Shown here: in pieces, positions 55,586 through 64,000 of the stretch | Layout of the letters: each line of letters starts with the position of its first letter | How positions within the stretch are numbered: the stretch's first letter is position 1 | Assembly: GCF_905475395.1 (NCBI RefSeq) | Contig: NC_058339.1 | Span: 76,350,520-76,414,519 of the forward strand | Source: Chrysoperla carnea | Taxonomy: Eukaryota; Arthropoda; Insecta; Neuroptera; Chrysopidae | Length of the DNA: 64,000 nucleotides | Direction: 5' to 3' | Translations under genes and position numbers: made by a program | The notes under the pieces: model-generated | Told to the model about the DNA's origin: nothing | Databases searched by the model: none | The model's input: only the letters and a program-made list of their open reading frames with translations

Positions 55586-57203
55586 GGTATATAAATGGAC
55601 TTATAGAGTGATTTAATTTTTAATTGGAGGAGTTTATTTTTTGTTTTACACCTTGTACACATTTACAAGGCCTTACTTTGGCTGTGAGAACATTGAACAA
55701 GGCCTAACATGTAAATTTTTTTAAATAGTCTAATCTTACTCTTGATACGAATAGGCAGGGTCAATGAAAGCTGTGGATTTAATGTTTCTTTTATTATCAA
55801 TCTGAAACAGAGAATCCGAAATCGTCTTAATTCGTATCATAATTTAACTTTACGCCACTGATCTCCAGATATCCGGATGATTAATTTGAAATTGATCAAG
55901 TTTTGAAGTATAAACTAGTGTCTTCAAATGAGTGGATACTGATAAATTTATACTTCGTACAGTGTTTTCAATTAGTTCCCATTCATTCATTCTGAGGCGC
56001 TGGGAATGCTTCAATATTAATATAGATCCTGTATCCAATTATATAGAGATCAGTGCTTTACGGAAATTTTCGCTACTAAAAATAATAAAACATTTTGCAT
56101 ATAACTAAAATAAATAATTTAAAAATGCCTACAATTTGTTTATAAAATGAATGACAATAATTTTTCATATTTCCATAAATAATAAATATTATCTAAATAA
56201 ATATTCTCTAATTCCATTTGGAAAAAAAAAAGAAATGCGAAAGCGCGAAGTTTGAATGATGATCTGAGTTTCATTTAAATGATTTATTTGCTTTAGAATG
56301 AAACAGTTAATTATACAAAGTGTCTCAAGAATATATTGCCAATTACCTTTTTTTTTTTGGTATGTAAGTAGATATTTATAGGTAACTGTTTTTGGATTTT
56401 AAAGGTGAATTCTCTGAATGACAGAAAGCCATTTTTCAACAACAACAAAAAATTGTATACAATTTTTATTTACGGACAAAGTCTCTCGATTATAATTGAC
56501 GTCAGTGACGTTTTTATTATGATAAAAATGACGTTAACGAGTCAATCTTAATTAATTAATTAAGATAGACAGAAAATATTAAAGATTTGGTCTAATTAAA
56601 ACATTATCGCTAAACAACAATTTGAAAAAGTTGTAAAATGAAATTCAATATTTATTTGCATCAATCATATAAAGGATTTTCCATCGAGAGTGTCCGAACT
56701 TTCAGTAAATAATTAATGCAATACCGTTAAAAGTAAGCAGAAAGTTGCGAATTACATTTGGCTCGTTTTATATATCAGACAATTTTGTCTTTTTTTGAAT
56801 TCATTCCTTTTTTCCTTTGCCTTTAAGGATATTTTGTATCTTTATTTAATAATAATAAAAATTATTATTATTATTTTTTTTTGTAAATATTGTTTGTATT
56901 TGTACATTATTTAAAAAAAATGGATATTATTTTATTATAAAAAGATTTGTAAACAACAATTATTTTTATTTCATGATGTAATATGTATGTATTTTGAAAA
57001 ACTACTTATTCTATTTATTAAAAAAAGAATACAAATGTGTTTCGATGTTTTATCATTTTTCGACATTACCCCTTTTTCCAATATGGATTCACTTACACAA
57101 TAGGTAAGTACTTTAAAGGACCATTTGAATTAAACAAAAAAAGAAAATCGATGAGTGGTATAAAAATAATTCGAGAGGTGCGTCAGATCAAATAACAACT
57201 TTT
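55586..57203. other. Intergenic AT-rich DNA
   Basis: Nothing recognised beyond chance frames. Confidence 0.4.
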
Positions 57204-57652
57204 TCATTTTATTATAATTGCATCCTCGTTCTTTCTACTCTTTACTATTTTTGGCACTCTGTACATTCTAGAAAGATGCGGGTTTTTGTATTCGATGCAA
57301 AATACCATGGACACTATACAAGGACACTTAACTCCACGTAACCAAATATCTGTCAAAAAAAACTGGCAGTAGTATTTCTTTTGCACCACGACAGAGGAAG
57401 AAGAGTAAGGGGCGAGTTTAATTTTAAAAATATAAGGCATTTATGTAGTATTTCGTTCATGTGTTCGTATTTATTTCGTGCATTGCACTTCGGTACAAAA
57501 AGAACACCAGCGACGCTATAATTTCTTCTATTTCGTTGACAAATTTTGTCAATTCTATCGTTTGAATTGAGTATCCTTGTATAGTGAGTGTCCTTAAAAA
57601 AAATTCGACGATATTCTGTGACACCGCAAAAGCTAAAAACAAAAGGATTCAT
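57204..57652 (-). other. Unassigned region with overlapping open frames on the minus strand
   Basis: Frames of 99, 78 and 61 codons overlap on the minus strand (57353-57652, 57204-57440, 57457-57642). Base composition is milder than nearby DNA. The predicted peptides (for example MNPFVFSFCGVTEYRR) resemble nothing I know. It probably belongs to an old repeat; a coding function is unproven. Confidence 0.2.
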
Positions 57653-58242
57653 TAAACCTTCTAAGTTTAATGGAATCAGAATTTTAAACTGACTCCAAGG
57701 CTAGAAATAGACGTAATTGGAGTTCTTCCTTCATACTGGCAAGCTTGAAAATATTTATTAACGAAAATCCTGAAAATATTTTTTATTTTAAATTTTAATG
57801 GAAACAAATAAAATAAATATCCAAAGTTAATTTTTGATAATCTTTATTTGAATTATGGATAATACTGGTATTTTGTTTTGCGTAGTGTAATTATTTTATT
57901 TTTTTCAAAAATTTGATCATGCTTTTTACAGATGTATTTTGTAATTGAATCCTTCGATCTGATTTAGATTGTAAAGAATCTTTAACAAAAACTCATGATT
58001 ATATTTAAAGAAATCTTCATTTTCAAAGATCTTTTACAGTCCAAATTTGACCTCATACAAAAAAAATACCTAATTAAAATTGAGACAAAAATTATTCGAA
58101 ACATAAAAACATATTTTTAATTCAAAATTATTTATTTAATAAAAATCTTTAAAAAAAATAAAAATAATTTGAATATCTCTTAACAAATTATTATGCATCA
58201 AATATTTAAAATTAAAAAAAAAAAAATGGTCTAAAGCGAAGC
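57653..58242. other. Intergenic AT-rich DNA before the piggyBac element
   Basis: Nothing recognised. Confidence 0.4.
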
Positions 58243-58459
58243 TTAACCCATATCTTTCCACTGCACCATTTAAGGTGCACTTACATTTTATGTGACAAAA
58301 CAAAATATTAACAAGGTTCGACAGGTTTTATAGTTTTATGTTATACTAGACATCTTCGCAGTTACTTTAATAGTGTTTGACAGTGATTGTGGTTATTCAT
58401 TAAATTTTTATAAGCCATCGAGTTTTGTGAATTTCAACCAATATGAGTTCCCGGAAAGG

Positions 58460-58716
58460 GTAAGTGATAAGTTTTATATTTATTATTTAAAATTTTAGTG
58501 TAGCGGTATTTTAGTAAGTTATTAGTTATACTATCGGGTAATATCATGAACATGGTGATATTTTATTTTTATACGTGACTTTTGTTCGGTTAAATTGAAC
58601 GCCCCATTTGAGGTGCGTTGGGAATGGGAGGCACCATGATAGTTTGTTGCATTATTTTTATTTAAACGTAGTTTTTATACATTTGGAGTTATTTTGCTCT
58701 TGTTTGCTTGCTACAG
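58460..58716 (+). other. Intron of the piggyBac transposase gene
   Basis: GTAAGTG donor and CTACAG acceptor. Removing these 257 bp joins a phase-2 codon and gives a continuous, family-like N-terminus. A copy of the element's hairpin motif (58601-58617) lies inside it. Confidence 0.75.
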
Positions 58717-59180
58717 GTTGAATGTTCATGAAATTATATCGATCTTGGAAGACGATAGTCTTACAATTTCTGCTGACATTTTTATCATGCCACCTGGAAA
58801 TGATGATTTGAGTGATGAAGATAGTGGAAGCGAGGATGTAGTGGAGATTAGTAATCTATCGCGTCGCCAGTTGTTGGCTGAAGCTGAGGTTCGACGTACG
58901 GTTCCATCATCAGAAGGAGTTCTAGAAACGGTAGAAGATATTGATGATATAAATCAGAAAGGAGAAGAGGAACAGCCATCCACATCCCAAGGCGTTGAAC
59001 ATCCTGCAAAGAAAGCTAGGACTATATTCAAGAGGAAGTGAAAGCAGACGGATATAACAGCAAAACCTGAGAAGGAACACTCTACATCTGAATCAGCCAA
59101 TTGGAAAGGTAAAAAGGTGGTGCAACAATAAAAGAGTTGACGTAGATCAACCACACTGTTACCAAATATACAACAAGTTC

Positions 59181-59621
59181 ATGGGTGGAGTCGACAGACT
59201 TGACCAAAATGTTGGTAAATATAGAATTGGTATAAGGCTAAAGAGATGGTATTGGCAAATGATGATGTTCCCCATAAATGTGTGTGCAAATAACGCATAC
59301 CAATTGTACCGACTCTCACCAGCAGGTCAAGCTAAAGATTCCCACGATTTTTTGTCATTTACAAGATACGTCGTACAAAGTTACTTAATTCTTGGCAAAG
59401 CATCATCATCTCTTTCAAAATCGATTGGAACTAAGTCGCCTATGCCAGTCAAGAATAAACTGCCTGATTCGACAAGGCTCGATGGAAAGAATCACTATAC
59501 AATCAGAAATGAAACTCAAATTCGGTGTCGTGAATGCCACAAGAATACTAAGTTTCGTTGCAGCAAATGTGGGGTGGGTTTACATCAACATTGCTCTCAA
59601 TCTTTCCACACAATCAAATAA
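59181..59621 (+). CDS. piggyBac transposase C-terminal part (open frame, 146 codons)
   Basis: Undamaged 3' part of the transposase. It begins at MGGVDRLDQ, where the two Asp correspond to the last acidic positions of the DDE/D core. Next comes a membrane-like aromatic segment typical of the insertion and C-terminal helices, a basic linker, and a zinc-binding tail with Cys pairs at CRECH and CSKCG and then LHQHC. The family-like frame extends upstream to about 59110 (WCNNKRVDV, then HCYQIYNKF), so the Met is internal rather than a real start. On its own it could at most bind DNA. Confidence 0.75.
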   Translation: MGGVDRLDQNVGKYRIGIRLKRWYWQMMMFPINVCANNAYQLYRLSPAGQAKDSHDFLSFTRYVVQSYLILGKASSSLSKSIGTKSPMPVKNKLPDSTRLDGKNHYTIRNETQIRCRECHKNTKFRCSKCGVGLHQHCSQSFHTIK

Positions 59622-59928
59622 TTTTTTTCTCTGATTGGTTCCTTTTTTCATTTGTTTGTTTCTTGATTTTGTTAAAATAATTTTGTGTATTTTCATTTCA
59701 TAAATAAAAGAGCTCCAATGAAACATCATGTCTATTATTTCTCTACACATAGTCCATGGGCATATTTTCCCAACGCTCCATTTAAGGTGCGGTCCTGAAA
59801 TTCAGTTTCAGTAAAACGCAAAAAAATAAAACTCATATTTTTGTCTAATTTAAGATCTACTTCTTTGATATACATAATAAAAATAACAATTATTTCTGAA
59901 TTTTTTGCCTTGGGAAGATATGGGTTAA

Positions 59929-61763
59929 TATTTGATAGTTATTTCAAATACTGCATATTTGAAACGCTTCTCAAATATCCAAATTATCTTTCATACTTGA
60001 AAATTTTTAATTGCACGATAAGCCTAAAATTTATGAATATTTATTGAAAACGATATTCAATCGAATACAAAAATACAATAAAAAAATTACTTTATTAATC
60101 GAGTTTAAGATTGCCGGGCAATTAAAAATGTCAAAACATTCTCAAATCATTACATAATGGTCTAAGTCTCAAATACTATGCTTGCTGATAGATCTAAATT
60201 TAAAATTATCAGTGTGAGATGGGGGTATTAATTTACCCCACGGATAAAAAAGAGTACGTAAATTTTATAAAAGATTAAAATAAATTAAATTCAGGAAAAA
60301 ACAAACTAAAATTCTATTTTACTAAATAAATTATTGCTTAAGAAAAATTGTCTTTTAATTTTGATACAAGAATGATAGACTAGGCTTAAAATTTTTTTCG
60401 ACAGCAAATAATTACACAGTTTTTTCATTGAGGAAAAGTTATAATAAGGCTCCTCCTCTTAGTAGCGAGCCCATCTGAAGTACGTATTTTGAAGTTTTTG
60501 TAATTCTTAATTAGATCAAGCTTAAGCAACTAATAAGAGTAACATTTTGGCTTACTTAAAAAGAAAAGGCCTCTTTTACTTAGTAGGCACTGCCAAGCTC
60601 CCACCCCTAAATTTCTGCAAAATTTGTTTAACAATATAAATAGAAAAATGTAAACACGATTGGTTCAGCCCCCAATGGATTGAAGACGGCCCTGACAAAC
60701 ATGCAGCATGTAGCAAAGAAAAGCTTCAATCAATGAGCTATATTTATTTCCCTCAATTGTAGCCCTTGTTTGAACAGTTTCATGGCGTAATAATAATAAA
60801 AATCATCATTATGCCGGAAACAACTGCGCAAAAGTCGGTTTCAATTGATTGGGTCGATAAAAGAACCGTATTATTACTTTTCCTTTCAAAGAAATAAAAA
60901 ATATATTTTGTTTTTTTAACATTCAATTTTTTTTTATATACATTTAACAATTTTCTGGATGCTGTTTTGATTTGTAATTGTGAGGAAAAATGAATTTTTT
61001 GAAAAAATAATGTTATTTCATTAAGGAACTTTTTCTTTTGATCTACGCAACTTTTTTATTCAACTGCGCCATAACTTTTCAAAATAAAATTCATTTTAAA
61101 ACACAATTATTTCCATTTCTTTTAAATTCACCTATAATATAATCTAATTTATTTAATAATATTTTTTAACTGTTAAGATGATTACTGACTTAAATATTTT
61201 ATCATAAACAAATGGAATACGTTAAGTTCCTTTAGTACACAGTAACCTTGAATTGGACTTTCATCCTCGGGAATTTATGCGAAAATATGAGGGTAGAAGA
61301 ATACTCTGTAGAACGCGACATGTTTTGAAAAACGATTTCTCATGTGTATGTATCATATTGTTCACCGTAAAATGCTTAAGTCAGTACGCACATCTTTTAA
61401 TATATTTATTTCTGTGAGTTTTAAATATAAACATTCAATTATGTATGTTTTCTGTCTTTGTTAGATCGGTAATAATTTATATAATTAGGATTTCTGTTTA
61501 AGTCCAATCACATTACGTCAAAAAGAGCTGATTTTAAAAATTTTTTTCTCCAGAACTTTTCGATATCTCAAAGAATAGATTTTAAATGTGAAGAAAAAAT
61601 CATCAAACGCAAAGTTCTGTTTTTTTTAATTGCTTTGGCATTTGTGGCACCTCAAAAATGTTGGACCCTAAAATCGTATTATGATTGAACTATTTGTTAT
61701 GGTCTAAGCGACGATATAAGGTCGATCTTCACCCATCTGATAACCAGATGAGACATATTTTTT
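59929..61763. other. Intergenic AT-rich DNA
   Basis: Nothing coding recognised. Confidence 0.4.
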
Positions 61764-62130
61764 ATGAAATTTTATTGATTTTTAAACACTCCTATCAGAG
61801 TTTTTTTTTCGAAAAGTGTTCGTCGATATTTTTAATTAAATTAATTTTAATCAATTTTCTGCATGAACGGTTTTTTCGAGACTAATCTATACCATTATTT
61901 TCGTAATTAAATTATCTTTGTTTAATACCAATTTTGATTGGTTAACAGATCGGTGTAGTTACTTATACTGACTTATCTGTTCATATGGTATGAACAGATC
62001 TACACCAAACTGTTAACCAATCGAAATTGGTATCAGAAGAAACATAATTTATACAAAAATAATGGTATAACTGAAAAAACCGTATCATAAAAGTATTTAA
62101 AAATCAATAAAATTTCCTATCTAATATCGT
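61764..62130. mobile_element. Fold-back element
   Basis: AATTTTATTGATTTTTAAA near 61770 faces TTTAAAAATCAATAAAATTT near 62097. CTATACCATTATTTT (61887) faces AAAATAATGGTATAA. ATACCAATTTTGATTGG faces CCAATCGAAATTGGTAT, followed by GTTAACAG and CTGTTAAC. The centre is near 61985 (CATATGGTATG). There is no ORF; the edges are approximate. Confidence 0.72.
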
Positions 62131-63417
62131 CTCTTATACTATAATGCAATGAATTGTTATTTAAAAATTAACAAACGATTTTCAATAAAGGAAAAATAAA
62201 TTTTACATCCATGAGACTGCCCTTTAATATCAATTTGAGCAGCCATTTTTATTTTTTTTAATTAGAATTATTTTTGTACACTTATAATTATTAAAAACAA
62301 AAAATTGTTAAGGTAGCTCAAAAGAATTAGAATTATTTATTTAAAAAAAAAAAAAAGAAAACTCTTTCAAAACGAATATTTTTTAAAATATCGTCTCCAA
62401 AATCCAACACAAAGAATCATTTTTTGAGAAATTTAACTCTCAAATAGCTTCAAAAAAACAAATTTATTATTTCTGGAATATCTCCTGATATTTTGCAATT
62501 TTAAGCAATATCTTATAAATTAGGCATCTAGTCGTCAAATATCCGTATCTATTGACAATTAAATCTTTTAGTTATTTCCTTCTAACTCTTATGAGCTGTT
62601 ACATTGTCCCCGTTTTTTAACATAAATCAAAATTTAAAAAGAAGCTATTAAAGGTTTGTAAAGCAACATATTTTTTAAAGATTTCACAAAGCCAGTATAT
62701 AAAATTTTTAGTATTTATTTCATTTTGAAAAAAATTTTCACCAATATAAAAACTAATCGTTAAAAAGCGAGCAGGAAGAGCTATGGCGGTTTATAAAGAA
62801 AACATAACGGCATGGGGCATATTTTTTGGATAGCCCCTTGAAGAAATCAGAATATGGATTTAAACGATAATTTTAGGATATTTTTTATCAGTTATCGAAT
62901 CAACATCGAAGTAAAGACGAATTCAAAATAAAATTCTTTGGTGTTTATTATAAAAAACAGCCGAAAACAAGTTAAAATACATTTTCAAGATTTACAACTT
63001 TCTAAACTTGATATAAAAACAAAAAAAAATCTCAAATATGTAAAACTTTACAAAAAAATAATCACAAACCTATAATAGCTTAAAAAATTTAAAGATGTTA
63101 CATGTTACGAATTTCAGAATTCTATGCGATTTTTTAAATTTTATTATGTCGTAATATTCCAAGAATTATAAAACCTATTAAATAAAATTGTATTTTTGAA
63201 GGGGAAATCCAGCCCTAGAAAACTTGTATTCATTACTTTAACTCTCATGCTGGAGACCAGACAGTTTTGACACCCCTCCCAAGTCTTGATTCGTCAAGTT
63301 TCATAAAAAATTTTGCAACGTTAGTTTAGTTCGGTTTTTTTGTTCCAAATTAAAGTTTTTACTATGAACGTGTTTCGTACGGTTTCTTAATAGCCCTGGA
63401 GCCCGTGGCATAAATCA
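62131..63417. other. Intergenic AT-rich DNA
   Basis: A single TTAAGGTAGCTC near 62309 resembles one end of the TTAAGG MITE group, without a partner end. Confidence 0.4.
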
Positions 63418-63826
63418 CTATTATTTAACGATAGGTACAACATGGACTAGGTGTGCCAGGGTTAATTTTTTATTTTTTATTGGTGTGACAGACATTTTGG
63501 TCAAGTTTTGAGTTGTCACACCGAGATGTTTCGAATTAGAACTCAAAACAAACGATTAAAAAAAAAAGTATATCCGCGAACAGAGTAAAATTTTATTGGA
63601 TTTATATATTAAAAATCGGTGTGACAGACCTTCCTGCCACAATAAGAGCTGCCACAATAATTTTCCTGAAAATAGATAAAATTTGCAATAAAATGGTCTC
63701 TTACAAATTAATTTCCACAAAAGTGCAAAATACTTGTAATTATTAAAAATGTAAAAATTTATAAAAAATATTTCTGCCAGGATAAACCCTGACACACCTA
63801 GTACATATTGTGCCTATTGTTAAATA
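63418..63826. mobile_element. MITE with long terminal inverted repeats
   Basis: The left end reads CTATTATTTAACGATAGG and then, further in, CTAGGTGTGCCAGGGTT (63447-63463). The right end carries the inverse, AACCCTGACACACCTAG (63785-63801), then CCTATTGTTAAATAG. Inverted similarity covers about 45 bases. GTGTGACAGAC recurs inside. No ORF of the element is recognisable. Confidence 0.75.
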
Positions 63827-64000
63827 GCATTCTAATTTAAATAGGCCCCGCTTCTAAAGTATTCCCAACTACAAAATATTCTTGAAATTCGTAATTTTTA
63901 AAGCCAAAAAAAATCAAACTTTGATATTATGCTACAATAAATTTGGGACAACCCTGTTAAAAACGTTTCTAAATAGATGCGATAAAATATAGGGAATGAT

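Larger units (their letters stand above)
58443..59621 (+). pseudogene. piggyBac transposase (PGBD type), intron-containing, catalytic middle deleted
   Basis: Exon 1 (58443-58459) encodes MSSRK and splices at GG|GTAAGTG. Exon 2 starts at 58717 after CTACAG and continues in frame as LNVHEIISILEDDS, ADIFIMPPGNDDLSDEDSGS and a Lys/Arg-rich stretch: the acidic N-terminal region of PGBD-type transposases. TGA at 59039-59041 stands where the family usually has Trp, since the frame continues family-like for about 25 codons. Near 59105-59120 the sequence jumps to the last third: YNKFMGGVDRLDQ (the third catalytic Asp region), the RWYWQMMMFP helix and a C-terminal cysteine-rich domain, CRECHKNTKFRCSKCGVGLH-x2-C, ending at 59621. 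The first two catalytic Asp regions are absent, so it cannot be an active transposase. AATAAA follows at 59703. Host domestication looks unlikely given the stop and the deletion. Confidence 0.9.
58243..59928 (+). mobile_element. piggyBac-family transposon, internally deleted, TTAA on both sides
   Basis: TTAA at 58243-58246 is followed by CCCATATCTTTCCA. The right end reads TGGGAAGATATGGG and then TTAA at 59925-59928. The inverted ends match at all but one of the first 13 bases, and the TTAA duplication is the piggyBac signature. The element body is 58247-59924, 1678 bp, shorter than usual for an autonomous copy. It contains the first and last parts of a transposase gene. A GCACC...GGTGC hairpin motif recurs just inside each end and once in the interior. 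The matched ends and clean TTAA sites suggest a fairly young insertion. Confidence 0.93.

Noticed and set aside
58954..59154. 66-codon minus-strand ORF within the piggyBac element
   Set aside because: Antisense shadow of the transposase N-terminal part.
59181..59621. Domesticated piggyBac-derived host gene
   Set aside because: The frame starts inside the domain, the upstream part has a stop and a large deletion, and the element ends are still intact.
59392..59634. 80-codon ORF within the piggyBac element
   Set aside because: Shadow frame of the transposase C-terminal part.

Overview
The window is nuclear DNA from an animal, almost certainly an insect. It is strongly AT-rich, with GT-AG introns, one spliced developmental gene and dense small DNA transposons. 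The one confident host gene encodes a homologue of BAMBI, the kinase-less TGF-beta pseudoreceptor. The insect order cannot be fixed from sequence alone.

Layout. Positions 1-7860 are intergenic and hold a fold-back element (934-1505), a MITE (2235-2741), a long hairpin element (2932-3230) and a deleted MITE (7296-7683). A less AT-rich promoter and leader region (about 7857-8295) precedes BAMBI exon 1 (8296-8593). Intron 1 is about 39.5 kb and fills most of the window. Exons 2-5 lie at 48119-48269, 50662-50813, 50920-51115 and 52153-52522. The five exons join in frame into 388 codons. They encode a signal peptide, an Asn-rich spacer, a ten-cysteine ectodomain, one membrane helix and a His-rich tail with no kinase domain. 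The product should act at the cell surface and damp BMP/activin signalling.

Downstream, 52523-58242 is the 3' flank, with two unassigned open islands (53318-53557 and 57204-57652). A piggyBac element with a TTAA site at each end (58243-59928) keeps both ends of its transposase gene and a spliceable intron but has lost the middle. The rest (59929-64000) is AT-rich DNA with a fold-back (61764-62130) and a long-TIR MITE (63418-63826).

The repeats are the most informative part of the non-coding DNA. At least three MITE families share ends starting TTAAGG, one of them with a composite three-ended structure. A separate piggyBac-type MITE (42458-43068) carries many copies of an ATCGTGAA-like motif. 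An eight-copy family with conserved internal blocks recurs throughout, and a three-unit tandem array of about 175 bp lies in intron 1. The most unusual single object is a 400-bp module at about 39115-39521. It has ideal heat-shock elements, a TATA box, an A-rich leader, a 40-codon ORF, AATAAA and a poly(A) run, all on the BAMBI strand inside intron 1. No RNA gene, CRISPR array or viral gene was recognised with confidence.
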